Below, piece after piece: positions 31,356-40,164 of a stretch of DNA of 41,072 bases. The stretch is from an uncultured Clostridia bacterium (GTDB lineage: Bacteria > Bacillota > Clostridia > Oscillospirales > CAG-272), in contig CANQXN010000003.1 of the NCBI GenBank assembly GCA_947627815.1, positions 1-41,072 of the forward strand, given 5' to 3'. The position numbers and the translations under genes are program-made. Below the pieces are notes generated by a model, which saw nothing but the letters and a program-made list of their open reading frames with translations, was not told the DNA's origin and ran no database searches. The first letter of the stretch is position 1. Each line of letters begins with the position of its first letter.

Positions 31356-31835
31356 TCACGAAAAAAAGCCGTTCTCCAAAGCGTTTAACATGGCCACCCG
31401 TTTCTCGTGTCTGCCGTGTTCAAACGATGTGGAAATAAAGATTTCAACCAATTTAAGCGCTGTTGGAACATCGGTCACCCTGGCTCCTAAACAAAGTACA
31501 TTGGCATCGTTATGCCGCCGGGTCATTTCCGCGCAAAATTCATTATCGCAAAGCGCCGCCCGAATGCCTTTGTGCTTGTTGGCTGCTATGCTCATGCCGA
31601 TCCCGGTTCCGCATATCAAAATGCCGAGATCAGCTAAACCCTTTTGCAAATCTCCACAGACAAGATGAGCATATGCCGGATAGTCCACCGATTCGGTTCC
31701 TTCACATCCACGGTCAAATACCGTATACCCATGCTCCTTCAAAAAAGCCAACACCGCCTGCTTCATTTCAAAACCCGCATGGTCACAGGCAAGCGAGATC
31801 CTGTGGCGGGCATCCTTTTGATCCATTCCTTTCAC
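31356..31835 (-). CDS. rpiB: Ribose-5-phosphate isomerase B
   Basis: Interconverts ribose 5-phosphate and ribulose 5-phosphate; relatives act on other sugar phosphates such as allose or galactose 6-phosphate. The 159 residues show ISLACDHAGFEMKQAVLAFL, DYPAYAHLV, the phosphate/catalytic loop CGTGIGMSIAANK with its Cys, and RRHNDANVLCLGAR. The GTG at 31835 is preferred because AAGGA lies seven bases upstream; ATG 31826 is crowded by that site's second copy. It stands at the end of the cwlD-radA-to-tsaB run, 116 bases after tsaB. Confidence 0.94.
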   Translation of the reverse strand: MKGMDQKDARHRISLACDHAGFEMKQAVLAFLKEHGYTVFDRGCEGTESVDYPAYAHLVCGDLQKGLADLGILICGTGIGMSIAANKHKGIRAALCDNEFCAEMTRRHNDANVLCLGARVTDVPTALKLVEIFISTSFEHGRHEKRVAMLNALENGFFS

Positions 31836-31951
31836 CGTTCAATCCTTTTTGATGGTTTTTGGTTTGTAACATTAATTGCATTTGATTTTTCAAAGAATCG
31901 GATATCGAGCATTCCGCCTATTCGCCCGACAAAACAAATTCTCTTTTGGGT

Positions 31952-32656
31952 TTAAGTATCCATTTGATTCAAACGAGCCAGCCGCTCGCGTTCAGCCTGC
32001 GGCAAACGCAGATAAACAGGATGCAGATCCCTGTCACTTACAGCTTTTCCTTCGCAAAAAAGCCGATATCCTAATTGTGCGACAGCGCCGGCATTCTGAT
32101 CCCTTTTTTCCGGAGGTGTCGGCACAATGCAGGGCAATGACAAGGCTTGCCGAGCCAACTCATATCCGTCGCCGCACAACATGACCGGCCGATGGAAATG
32201 GGCAAGTTCATCAGAAAGTTCGGCAATCGATATGGCTCGGTCTGGGCAAAGTCGGCGAACCGTTTTATCCTGAACCTCAAAAAGCGCGTTATACAATTGA
32301 TTTCGCCTGGCATCCATAACCGGACAGGCGATCCCGCAAAAGGAGTCTTTCAGTTGAAAAGCCAATGCCTCCAAAGTGGAAACGCCGACACACGGTATTT
32401 TTCCGTAAGCCAATCCTTTGGCGGTCGCCACACCGATACGCACGCCGGTAAAAGAACCGGGACCGGCACTGACCGCCACGAGGCCGGTCTCTTCAAACGA
32501 ACGGTCGCACATCTGATAGAGCGATGCGACCAGCGGCATCAGGGTTTCACTATGTGTAAGCCCTTCATGCAGCGTCTGACAAAGAAGAACCTTTTCATCT
32601 TCGCACAACGCGGCAGAACATACCACGGCACTGGTATCTATGGCAAGAATCAGCAT
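31952..32656 (-). CDS. tsaB: tRNA threonylcarbamoyladenosine biosynthesis protein TsaB
   Basis: TsaB is the inactive ASKHA partner of TsaD in the complex (with TsaE) that adds threonylcarbamoyl to A37 of ANN-reading tRNAs. The 234 residues start MLILAIDTSAVVCSAALC and continue HEGLTHSETLMPLV and VSAGPGSFTGVRIGVATAKG. They lack the metal-binding histidine pair of TsaD, as expected. ATG 32656 is seven bases after the tsaE stop. An in-frame TTG at 32680 inside tsaE is less likely. The C-terminal part (about residues 110-234) is variable, as in the family. tsaD is not in this window. Confidence 0.95.
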   Translation of the reverse strand: MLILAIDTSAVVCSAALCEDEKVLLCQTLHEGLTHSETLMPLVASLYQMCDRSFEETGLVAVSAGPGSFTGVRIGVATAKGLAYGKIPCVGVSTLEALAFQLKDSFCGIACPVMDARRNQLYNALFEVQDKTVRRLCPDRAISIAELSDELAHFHRPVMLCGDGYELARQALSLPCIVPTPPEKRDQNAGAVAQLGYRLFCEGKAVSDRDLHPVYLRLPQAERERLARLNQMDT

Positions 32657-32663
32657 GTCTTTT

Positions 32664-33092
32664 TCACTTTCTTTTTTCAATCGTAATCAGCCGACTGTCT
32701 TTTGTCACTTTATCAATCGTTACCCTATAATAGCAAGCCGGCAAAGCAAACGGCACATTTTCACACCATTCGGCAACGATAACACAGTCGCGGTAATCGT
32801 AAAATCCAATTGACTCAAGATCTTCTTCCCCACGGATCCGATACATATCAAAGTGACAAAGCCGACCTTTTCCTTCTCCATACTCGTTTACAACGGTATA
32901 GGTAGGGCTGGACACCGTCCAGCCGGGCGCCAATACTGTGGCAAGACCCCGGACAAAAGCGGTTTTTCCGGCGCCAAGATCGCCATACATGGCCACAAAA
33001 TCCCCGGTTTTCAGCAAGGAACCCAAAAGCGCCCCTGCCGACACGGTTTCTTCTTCACTGTGAGATAATATTTTAAACAAGGTTTGTTTCAT
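32664..33092 (-). CDS. tsaE: tRNA threonylcarbamoyladenosine biosynthesis ATPase TsaE
   Basis: A P-loop ATPase that resets the TsaB-TsaD complex in t6A37 synthesis. The 142 residues show LGSLLKTGDFVAMYGDLGAGKTAFVRGLA with Walker A GDLGAGKT, SSPTYTVVNEY, the Walker B-like CHFDMYRI, and VIVAEWCENV. The length is typical. It starts 23 bases after the ATP-grasp gene and is followed by tsaB after seven bases, so it belongs to the same long transcript. Confidence 0.96.
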   Translation of the reverse strand: MKQTLFKILSHSEEETVSAGALLGSLLKTGDFVAMYGDLGAGKTAFVRGLATVLAPGWTVSSPTYTVVNEYGEGKGRLCHFDMYRIRGEEDLESIGFYDYRDCVIVAEWCENVPFALPACYYRVTIDKVTKDSRLITIEKRK

Positions 33093-33115
33093 ATTTTTTC
33101 TTGCCCAGCCTGTTT

Positions 33116-34354
33116 TTATATCGGAGTATCTTCTTTTTGAAAATAATATTTACGATATTTTTTAAAGTGTGATAGATAATATCTCGTAATCCGATATACC
33201 CGTTTAACCGACCTGTCGCCCTTACAGAGGAGCGTAAACCAACAGTGATGGGAGAGCTGTTTGATTTCTTTTTTCAGAATAGGATTTTTCACATATTTAC
33301 GCAAGACTCGAAGCGGCACATTAGACCACATGGCACCGGCGGCCCCGCGATGAAAGTCCCGTTCGCGTCCGAACACCACATCTTCGATCATTTCTTCCAT
33401 CATATTGATGCCCGCCGCACGGACAAAAAAAGATGACCGCCCCAACCGAGGATTGATCTCAAACATCAGATATCGACCGGTTGCGGCATCATACTTCATG
33501 TCAAAATTTGAAAAACCGCGATATCCGATGGCATTAAGAAAAGAAGAAACTTTTTGACAAAGAGCTTCATCCTGTCTTGAAATAATAGCGGCATAATTAC
33601 CAAGCATGGAAGGCTCATATTCTTCCAACACCGGTTGGCCAAGGCATGAAACCCGAACCTTACCATCGGCGCCGGAATAGCAATTCATGACCCGCATGGC
33701 GTCATCTCCGCCTCGGATAAACTCCTGAATGATTAGCTTTCCGTGATAATTTGCCGCATTCAGAGCGGCCGCCACATGTAAATATTCCGCTTTACTTGTC
33801 AAGAAATAAACCTTTTTCTTTTCCTGAAAGTGCAGATGCAGATATTCATACGCATTGCTGTTTTCCGGTTTTACAACAATCGGAAAATCAAAGGGCAAAA
33901 AGTCGCAGGCCGTCATGCGATCCTGCGGTTCCACAATTACCGTTTTCGGATAATCCAGCCCAAATTCATCACAAAGCGCATAAAACCGATCCTTGGTTTC
34001 AAAGCGTTCCAGCAAAGACGCCGACGGAAAAGGATTCGCTACCAGCCCTTGAAATGCCTGCCCATGTTTCACCATGAGGCCGGTGTAATAGTCAGAGCAT
34101 GTGACAACAACGAGTTTTTCATAAACGGTGCTTTTTTCTTTGAGAATTGACAACAGCGAGGGGACAAAAACATCATCTCGATCGAAATGATCAATCACCC
34201 GATAATCAAACAGTTTGCTGTGCATGGTTGGAATCAAGAGCCGCCTGCAAACGAGCAAGGGGCGCACCTGATATTTTTCGCATATCAAACGGACACAGCC
34301 ATATGCATTTTCATCACTGCCGAGAACAATCGGCAAAAAAGGCTTTTTTTCCAT
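33116..34354 (-). CDS. ATP-grasp carboxylate-amine ligase
   Basis: A 412-residue ATP-grasp enzyme, which joins a carboxylate to an amine through an acyl-phosphate. Visible motifs are FPIVVKPENSNAYEY (ATP-binding lysine), LIIQEFIRGGDD and MFEINPRLGRSSFF, where Glu and Asn bind Mg2+. The start FLPIVLGSDENAYGCVRLI is a Rossmann-like domain, and the basic tail (YYLSHFKKYRKYYFQ) may touch the membrane. GAGGAG precedes the ATG. It follows the MurE-like ligase by 85 bases and precedes tsaE by 23. D-aspartate ligases that add to the peptidoglycan bridge belong to this fold, so a wall-peptide or other amino-acid ligation is likely, but the substrates are unknown. Confidence 0.82.
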   Translation of the reverse strand: MEKKPFLPIVLGSDENAYGCVRLICEKYQVRPLLVCRRLLIPTMHSKLFDYRVIDHFDRDDVFVPSLLSILKEKSTVYEKLVVVTCSDYYTGLMVKHGQAFQGLVANPFPSASLLERFETKDRFYALCDEFGLDYPKTVIVEPQDRMTACDFLPFDFPIVVKPENSNAYEYLHLHFQEKKKVYFLTSKAEYLHVAAALNAANYHGKLIIQEFIRGGDDAMRVMNCYSGADGKVRVSCLGQPVLEEYEPSMLGNYAAIISRQDEALCQKVSSFLNAIGYRGFSNFDMKYDAATGRYLMFEINPRLGRSSFFVRAAGINMMEEMIEDVVFGRERDFHRGAAGAMWSNVPLRVLRKYVKNPILKKEIKQLSHHCWFTLLCKGDRSVKRVYRITRYYLSHFKKYRKYYFQKEDTPI

Positions 34355-34439
34355 ATATTACTCCTCGTACCGCCATCAAAAACACTGACCGTACTGCTGA
34401 TGATTCAAACGATCCCGATCGTTACAAAAGAATCGGGGA

Positions 34440-35963
34440 TCAGACGCGTTTTAAAAGCGTTCTAATTTCATACTGCTCAATACCTTGTCTGACATAGAAG
34501 CCGTCTGTTTCGTATGGCGCTTCGCCATTTTCCCGCTTTTGTGTTTTTTCTACTCCCTTACCGCAGATCAGAATCACACCGCCGTCCGGCAGGGATTCAA
34601 ACGCACGATGAATGGCTTTCCCTCGATCATATATGATCTCGCAGGCCGTTCCGCTGGAACTGACATAACCGGCAATTTCGGCACAAATCTCTGTCAACGG
34701 TTCCGGGCCGGGATCGTCTTCTGTAATAATCACTTTATCAGCATATCCGCCGGCCAAAAGCCCCATATCCCGTCGTCTGTTGCGCGCTTTTCCGCCGGGG
34801 CAGCCAAATACTATAATAACGGATTGTTCCGGATATTCCGCTGCCACAAAATTCAAAAGAGCTTCCATACTCATTTTATTGTGAGCATAGTCAACAATCG
34901 CGTGGATTTTGTCGTCGCGGGTTGCATAAGTAATGCCGCGTCCGGGAACCACCGTAGAGGCTAAACCCTCCGCAATACTGACATAAGAGATCCCGCAGAT
35001 TTTGGATATAGCAACGGCGGCCAACGCGTTTTCTATGTTATATTGCCCGGCAAGCCCGATCATGTAGCGTTCTTCTTTTCCTTGGAATCTGACAGCAAAT
35101 CGTGTCCCATCGGAACAGCGTTTGTAGTCTGAACAAAAAACATTGTCCTTTGGGGAAAAACCAAAGGTAACAACACGGCATCTTGCCGCTTTTGCCGCCG
35201 CTCGAATCCGAGAGAAACATGCCGTACGGCTATTGATACATGCAACATCGCTTTGAGAAAAAATTTTTAGTTTTGAAGATAAATAATCTTCAAAATCCTT
35301 ATGCTCCACCTCGCTGATATGATCTTCTCCGATATTCAAAAACGCCGCAACATCAAAATGAATGCCGTCCGTTCGCCGATATTTCAACGCCTGACTGGAA
35401 ACCTCACAGACGGCGTATCGAAACTGATTGGCACTGGCGTTGGCCAGATGCCGCCAAAGATCGAACGCCTCCGGCGTAGACAAGTGCGCCGAGCCTTGCT
35501 CTGTCCCATCATAGATTTCTAAAGACGATAAAATAGCCGAACGGCACGCCCAACGATGGCGGCTTTCATAATCCAAAATCGAGTGGAGAAAAGAGCATAC
35601 CGTCGTCTTGCCCTTGGTCCCTGTAACACCGATCTTCACCAGTTCTTCTACAGTCTTTCCATAAAAAGCGCGGGCAATCACCGCCATCGCGGCACGAATA
35701 TCTTTGACAAGAAGATGCGGAAAGGACGGAATGTAGGCGATCTCAGAGACATAGAGCAAAACGCCGCCGTCTATCGCCGCCTCAAGATAACTGAGACGAA
35801 ACGCCGCTCCTTTACAAACAAAAAGTCCTCCCGGTGTTATTTTTCGATTATCGTACGAAACTCCGGCGATACAGGCGTTTTCTCCGCAGGCTTGAGATTG
35901 ATCTATAGTCAGAAGATCCTGTTTCTTCAGTGCCGTTATGATATCTTTCAACATACACGACAT
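34440..35963 (-). CDS. MurE-like Mur ligase (UDP-MurNAc-tripeptide synthetase type)
   Basis: A 507-residue ATP-dependent peptide ligase of the MurE type, which in MurE adds the third amino acid (DAP or Lys) to UDP-MurNAc-Ala-Glu. It has the N-terminal substrate domain (SYDNRKITPGGLFVCKGA), the P-loop TGTKGKTT (114-121), EVSSQALKYRRTDGIHFDVAAFLNIGEDHIS, the lysine site FEDYLSSKLKIF and the C-terminal IVDYAHNKMSMEALL. Usual MurE residues differ: SSH is SSQ, the DH-LDYHG run is DHISEVEH, and the amino-acid recognition DNPR is DDPGPEP, without the arginine. So the third-residue substrate may differ. ATG 35963 follows radA by 26 bases. It is paired with an ATP-grasp ligase. It could be the sole MurE or a specialised paralogue. 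Confidence 0.85.
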   Translation of the reverse strand: MSCMLKDIITALKKQDLLTIDQSQACGENACIAGVSYDNRKITPGGLFVCKGAAFRLSYLEAAIDGGVLLYVSEIAYIPSFPHLLVKDIRAAMAVIARAFYGKTVEELVKIGVTGTKGKTTVCSFLHSILDYESRHRWACRSAILSSLEIYDGTEQGSAHLSTPEAFDLWRHLANASANQFRYAVCEVSSQALKYRRTDGIHFDVAAFLNIGEDHISEVEHKDFEDYLSSKLKIFSQSDVACINSRTACFSRIRAAAKAARCRVVTFGFSPKDNVFCSDYKRCSDGTRFAVRFQGKEERYMIGLAGQYNIENALAAVAISKICGISYVSIAEGLASTVVPGRGITYATRDDKIHAIVDYAHNKMSMEALLNFVAAEYPEQSVIIVFGCPGGKARNRRRDMGLLAGGYADKVIITEDDPGPEPLTEICAEIAGYVSSSGTACEIIYDRGKAIHRAFESLPDGGVILICGKGVEKTQKRENGEAPYETDGFYVRQGIEQYEIRTLLKRV

Positions 35964-35989
35964 AACGCATACGCCCCCAGCGGAAATTT

Positions 35990-37375
35990 TTACCTGACAA
36001 AAATTTTCATGGCATCAAAAATACTTTTTACCGGGATATAGGAAATGCCATCTAAAAGATCTCCCGCTTTTTTCAGGTGATCATAATTTTTATAAGGGAG
36101 AACAATTTTGGAAAAGCCAAGCTTCTGTGCTTCGCGAATGCGCAAAAGCGCCGCGTCCACACCACGGCATTCCCCGGCAAGACCCACTTCCCCAAAGGCC
36201 AACAGACCGTCATCCAAGGGGATATCTTTGATACTAGAGATCAAAGAAAGCGCCATGGGAAGATCCGCCGCAGGTTCATCGGGTCGAATACCGCCGATCA
36301 CATTGACATAAGTATCCGCCGTTGAAAAGCGCAAATTTAGCCGTTTTTCAAGAACCGCCAGCATCAAGCACATGCGGTTATAATCCACACCGTCACTGGT
36401 TCGTTTAGGTGAAGGATAGACAGTCTCGGCGGTCAGCGCCTGAATCTCGGTCACAAGCGGCCGCGTTCCTTCCATAAGGCAAAGCGCACAGGTGCCGGAA
36501 ACGCCTTTGGGTCGATCGGCCAGAAAAATTTCCGACGGGTTGTCCACCTCACAAAGTCCTTTATCGGTCATCTCAAAGACGCCGATCTCGTTCGTAGCCC
36601 CGTACCTGTTTTTTGAAGCGCGAATCACCCGAAAAGACTGCTGGCGCTCCCCTTCAAAATTGATGACCGCATCCACCATATGTTCCAGCACTTTGGGTCC
36701 CGCGATGCTTCCCTCTTTATTGACATGCCCTACAATCAAGACCGATACGCCGTAATTCTTGGCTAGCGCAATAAATTTCATGGCCGATTCTTTCACCTGG
36801 GTTACGCTCCCGGGAGAGGAAGTGACCGCTTCACAATACATGGTCTGTACCGAATCGATAATAATGTAGGCGGGCTTAATCCGTTCACATTCCGCAAGAA
36901 TTGCCTCGACCGATGTTTCTGTCATAATGTAAAGACCGGCGCTGTTTACGCCAAGCCGTTGAGCGCGGTATTTCAGTTGTCCGCCCGATTCTTCACCGGA
37001 TACATACAGCACGGTTTTTTTCTGCCCCAAAACGCCGGACATCTGCATGAGCAGTGTACTTTTTCCAATACCCGGCTCTCCGGCAATCAGCAGAACGGAG
37101 CCTTCCACAATACCGCCGCCCAGTACCCGGTCCAATTCTTTCATGCCACAGCAAGAACGCATATAGGCCGGCATTTGCAAATCCCGATAAAGAACGGCAT
37201 GTCGACCGTTTTCGTCGCCGGCGCGCAATAAAATTCTGCCATCCGACTTTTTTTCAGGCTCTGCCGCTTCCTGTTCTTCCATCGTTTCCCAGGCGCCGCA
37301 GGAAGGACATCTGCCATAGTATTTAGCCGATCGATAAGAACAGGCAGAACAGACAAAAAACGATTTCGACTTCAT
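35990..37375 (-). CDS. radA: DNA repair protein RadA (Sms)
   Basis: A RecA-related helicase that helps process recombination branches. The 461 residues start with a four-cysteine zinc finger (CSACSYRSAKYYGRCPSC). A RecA-like ATPase follows with Walker A GEPGIGKSTLLMQM, Walker B YIIIDSVQT and the family-specific KNRYG. A C-terminal Lon-like domain (LPMALSLISSIKDIPLDDGLLAFGEVGLAGE) completes it. It overlaps the cwlD-like stop by four bases and heads toward the MurE-like gene 26 bases later. Confidence 0.97.
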   Translation of the reverse strand: MKSKSFFVCSACSYRSAKYYGRCPSCGAWETMEEQEAAEPEKKSDGRILLRAGDENGRHAVLYRDLQMPAYMRSCCGMKELDRVLGGGIVEGSVLLIAGEPGIGKSTLLMQMSGVLGQKKTVLYVSGEESGGQLKYRAQRLGVNSAGLYIMTETSVEAILAECERIKPAYIIIDSVQTMYCEAVTSSPGSVTQVKESAMKFIALAKNYGVSVLIVGHVNKEGSIAGPKVLEHMVDAVINFEGERQQSFRVIRASKNRYGATNEIGVFEMTDKGLCEVDNPSEIFLADRPKGVSGTCALCLMEGTRPLVTEIQALTAETVYPSPKRTSDGVDYNRMCLMLAVLEKRLNLRFSTADTYVNVIGGIRPDEPAADLPMALSLISSIKDIPLDDGLLAFGEVGLAGECRGVDAALLRIREAQKLGFSKIVLPYKNYDHLKKAGDLLDGISYIPVKSIFDAMKIFVR

Positions 37376-38118
37376 GAAACTTTGGCATCCTTTTCTTCAA
37401 GATAATGTTGAATCCCTTGCGCCAGGGCTTCGGCAAAACGCGCGCGGTAATCCTCACTGGAAAGAAGCGCCACTTCATATGCATTGGAAAGAAATCCGCA
37501 TTCCACCAAAACAGCCGGCCGCGTTACCCGATGAAGAATATAAATGGAGGAGTCCGCTTCCTTTAACGGGCGCGGCTTTTCCACCGAAAGAGCTTGCCCG
37601 ATTTCATCGCGGAGCGATATGGCAAGCGCACGGCTCTCCGGATGATTGGGCGAAAAATAAAAAGTGATTCCCTTCACCGAAGGATCCGGATATTTATTCA
37701 TATGCAAACTGACCAAAATAGCATTTTCCGTTTGCTCGGTTAATTCTACCCGCGCCTTCAGATCCCCGTTTTTTTCGGAAGTTTCCCCTTCGCTGTGAAG
37801 CATAATATCTTCTGTACGGGTCATGACAACAGCAATGCCGCGGCTCTCCAGCGCCGCCGCCAATTTTTTTCCGAGATCTAAATTCAATTCTTTTTCCTGC
37901 ACGCCGTTCACGCCGACGGCGCCGCCATCCCGACCGCCATGTCCCGGATCGATCACCACTGTGACCGCTTTTTTTCCTTCATCGTTATTGACAGACATTT
38001 CTTTTGATGGTAAAATATCCGATAGAAAGGAAGCAAAAACCGTCAGTCCCAGACCCGCCGCCAGCAGGATCATGCAGAGCAAAAGTACACTGAAAAAAGC
38101 AATAAAAAAATGTTTCAT
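37372..38118 (-). CDS. cwlD: N-acetylmuramoyl-L-alanine amidase (CwlD-like, Amidase_3)
   Basis: A zinc amidase that cuts the bond between muramic acid and the stem peptide. An N-terminal anchor (FFIAFFSVLLLCMILLAAGL) exports it. The catalytic domain shows DPGHGGRDGGAVG (zinc His), KELNLDLGKKL (zinc Glu), SLHMNKY (zinc His) and VLVECGFLSN (catalytic Glu). The 248-residue size with a single domain matches CwlD, which starts muramic-lactam formation in spore cortex, but vegetative amidases share it, so the symbol is tentative. ATG 38118 has AGGTGA six bases upstream; GTG 38127 is also in frame. It overlaps radA by four bases and opens the operon; no clear promoter is seen in 38119-38228. Confidence 0.88.
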   Translation of the reverse strand: MKHFFIAFFSVLLLCMILLAAGLGLTVFASFLSDILPSKEMSVNNDEGKKAVTVVIDPGHGGRDGGAVGVNGVQEKELNLDLGKKLAAALESRGIAVVMTRTEDIMLHSEGETSEKNGDLKARVELTEQTENAILVSLHMNKYPDPSVKGITFYFSPNHPESRALAISLRDEIGQALSVEKPRPLKEADSSIYILHRVTRPAVLVECGFLSNAYEVALLSSEDYRARFAEALAQGIQHYLEEKDAKVS

Positions 38119-38228
38119 GGCCGTCACCTGTCCTCAATCATCTGATAAGACATTTATATGAGGCCGATTGTTTTTTTATCGATATACAAAACGGAGCCAA
38201 CGCAAAAAAGCCGTTGCCAAACAGGAGT

Positions 38229-38801
38229 TTATTTCTGTTTCGGATCTCCGATATAGCGGCTGGTTCCGGATGCGTCCTTAGGCCTGCGAATAAATCCGTT
38301 TTTAAAACGAATCCCAAAAAGATACGCAACCGTAGTAACAATCAGCGCCGGCAAGGGCATCAGCGCTGTCAGCCAGTAGCTATCCGATGTCAGGCATTTT
38401 GCCATGCCTCGATACATAATGTGCAATACGCCGGAATCAGCTATAAAAATCGCCTGCGCCGCCGATTCTGCCCAAGAAGCGGGAAGCGCGGCGAAAAGCA
38501 TAAGAAGAACGCTCAAAAGAATGCCCAATGAATTGGCTAACGCCGAAACGGCAAGCATCCGCAGGGGGCGGAATTTGATTTTGCCGGCCTCCATACGGAT
38601 GCCGTCTTCCCGCCCTTCCAAATAGGAGACGGAGCAAAGCAAAAAAAGATAAAAAACAGAGGAAAATACCGAACTGGCCACAAACCACGCTTGGTTTTGA
38701 TCGGTAGCAAACGCCGTGGTCACGCCAAGAATGATCGCGGCCAATTGGTATACCACCATTTTGGAAACCAGCTTTGAATTTTCTTTCCAAAAATGTTTCA
38801 T
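38229..38801 (-). CDS. Four-helix membrane protein of unknown function
   Basis: A 190-residue protein with four or five hydrophobic segments: VVYQLAAIILGVTTAFA, WFVASSVFSSVFYLFLLCSV, LAVSALANSLGILLSVLLM and WLTALMPLPALIVTTVAYLFGI. A charged loop (EGREDGIRMEAGKIKFRPLR) follows the second and the C-terminus is basic (RFKNGFIRRPKDASG). No motif ties it to a known family. AAAGGAT precedes the ATG. A consensus promoter lies about 125 bases upstream with a small ORF in its leader. It diverges from the recombinase gene and reads toward cwlD. A membrane regulator or transporter subunit cannot be told apart from the sequence. Confidence 0.7.
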   Translation of the reverse strand: MKHFWKENSKLVSKMVVYQLAAIILGVTTAFATDQNQAWFVASSVFSSVFYLFLLCSVSYLEGREDGIRMEAGKIKFRPLRMLAVSALANSLGILLSVLLMLFAALPASWAESAAQAIFIADSGVLHIMYRGMAKCLTSDSYWLTALMPLPALIVTTVAYLFGIRFKNGFIRRPKDASGTSRYIGDPKQK

Positions 38802-38851
38802 AAGTATCCTTTCTTCGGTCGTTTCCGTTTTTCTTTATGCCGCCGAACCAT
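38798..38851 (-). CDS. Putative 17-residue basic leader peptide (MVRRHKEKRKRPKKGYL)
   Basis: ATG 38851 has AAGGG eight bases upstream, and its TGA overlaps the next gene's ATG (ATGA), a coupling arrangement. Ten of 17 residues are Lys, Arg or His. An in-frame ATG at 38872 would lengthen it to 24 residues but lacks an SD. Such a short frame could be chance; function unknown. Confidence 0.35.
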   Translation of the reverse strand: MVRRHKEKRKRPKKGYL

Positions 38852-38924
38852 AGCATCTGCCCTTAGGTGCATTTCCGATCACGCAAGGCAAGAATAGAAG
38901 CGAAAACAGGCCGGGGACAAGTTT

Positions 38925-38953
38925 ATTATACAACAAACCGATACGATTTGCAA
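38925..38953 (-). promoter_or_regulatory. Promoter of the unknown membrane protein gene
   Basis: On the minus strand TTGCAA (38948-38953) and TATAAT (38925-38930) are 17 bases apart. The leader is about 117 bases. Confidence 0.7.
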
Positions 38954-39014
38954 CCTGAATTTTAAACAAAATCCGCAAATTGCCTTTTTCTTGGCTTTTG
39001 AAAGGAGAGAATCC

Positions 39015-40073
39015 ATGACGCAAAGCCCCCCGCTGGTAAAAGCCTTTGTCAATTACAAAATATCGATACAAAACCGTTCGCCCCGCACGGCCGATCAGTA
39101 TGAACTTGACTTGATCCTTTTCTTTAAATACCTTTTGGCCAAGCGAAACGGTCTTCCCCTTTCGGGAGAGGCATTTGACAACATCGAGCTGTCTTCCGTG
39201 GATATTGAATTTATCCGCTCGATCACCGAAGATGAAATCTATGATTTTTTCCTCTATGTTTCAAGAGAGCGGGAAAACCAAGCCAGAGCCAGAGCGCGCA
39301 AATTGTCGTCGATTAAATCTTTTTTCCGTTATCTGGAATCCAATCGGAAATTGATTGATAAAAACCCGGCGGCACAAATTGAGGCGCCCTCGATCAAACG
39401 GGCGCTCCCGAAATATCTGACCTTAGAAGAAAGCCTGCGTCTTTTGGACACGGTGGAAAATGATACGCAAAGCGAAAGCAAGGAACGGGATTATGCCATT
39501 GTGACGCTTTTTCTCAACTGCGGTATGCGTCTTTCCGAACTTTGCGGCATCAATCTTTCAGACATAGACAGCGAGCTTCGCTCTCTGCGTGTGCTGGGAA
39601 AAGGCGCCAAAGAACGGATCATTTACCTGAACGATGCCTGCCGCGACGCGCTCAAGCGATGGCTGATCGTCAGAAACAAGTTGGAAATCAAAGATAAAAA
39701 CGCGCTCTTTATTTCCAGATTGGGCAAGAGGATCAGTAATAAAACGGTGCAATGGATGATTTATAAATATCTGAATCTTGCCGGTCTTGGAAACCGTCAT
39801 CTGTCGGTTCATAAACTGCGCCACACAGCCGCCACCTTGATGTATCAGGAAGGCGGCGTGGATGTTCTGGTTCTCAAAGATATTTTAGGACATGAACAGC
39901 TGAATACCACGCAAATCTATACCCATATCGGCAACCGTCAGTTAGAGGACGCCGTCAGGCGCAACCCGTTGGCAAACAAAAAAAGAGCGACACCCGAGCC
40001 GGGTGCGTCTGCCGAGCCGGGCGTATCGGATACCGATGGTTTGGCGAATACCCCTAAAGACGATGAGGCATAA
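39015..40073 (+). CDS. Tyrosine recombinase, XerC/XerD type
   Basis: A 352-residue site-specific recombinase. The N-terminal SAM-like core-binding domain (FVNYKISIQNRSPRTADQYELDL, RARKLSSIKSFFRYL) binds DNA. The catalytic domain has the full pentad plus nucleophile: Arg172 (CGMRLSELCG), Lys196 (VLGKGAKE), His266/Arg269 (HKLRHTAATLMY), His293 (LGHEQ) and Tyr302 (QIYTHI). Length and motifs fit XerC/XerD, which resolve chromosome dimers at dif, rather than phage integrases. The last 40 residues (PEPGASAEPGVSDTDG) form an unusual low-complexity tail beyond the usual end. ATG 39015 has AAAGGAG upstream; the frame is open to 38991. No attachment sites were seen next to it. Whether it is the main Xer or a paralogue is unclear. 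Confidence 0.93.
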   Translation: MTQSPPLVKAFVNYKISIQNRSPRTADQYELDLILFFKYLLAKRNGLPLSGEAFDNIELSSVDIEFIRSITEDEIYDFFLYVSRERENQARARARKLSSIKSFFRYLESNRKLIDKNPAAQIEAPSIKRALPKYLTLEESLRLLDTVENDTQSESKERDYAIVTLFLNCGMRLSELCGINLSDIDSELRSLRVLGKGAKERIIYLNDACRDALKRWLIVRNKLEIKDKNALFISRLGKRISNKTVQWMIYKYLNLAGLGNRHLSVHKLRHTAATLMYQEGGVDVLVLKDILGHEQLNTTQIYTHIGNRQLEDAVRRNPLANKKRATPEPGASAEPGVSDTDGLANTPKDDEA

Positions 40074-40164
40074 GGAACTGTCAACAAGTCACGGTATGGC
40101 AGAAACAGTTGGCATTTGTGGCCTTACCGCCTCTTCAACAATAAAACCAGCAAATCATCCAAGA

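Noticed and set aside
31156..31359. Short minus-strand frame and the FGIGGIGG-like translation in the rpiB-SGNH gap
   Set aside because: No SD, no family match; the glycine pattern comes from the 9-base tandem repeat.
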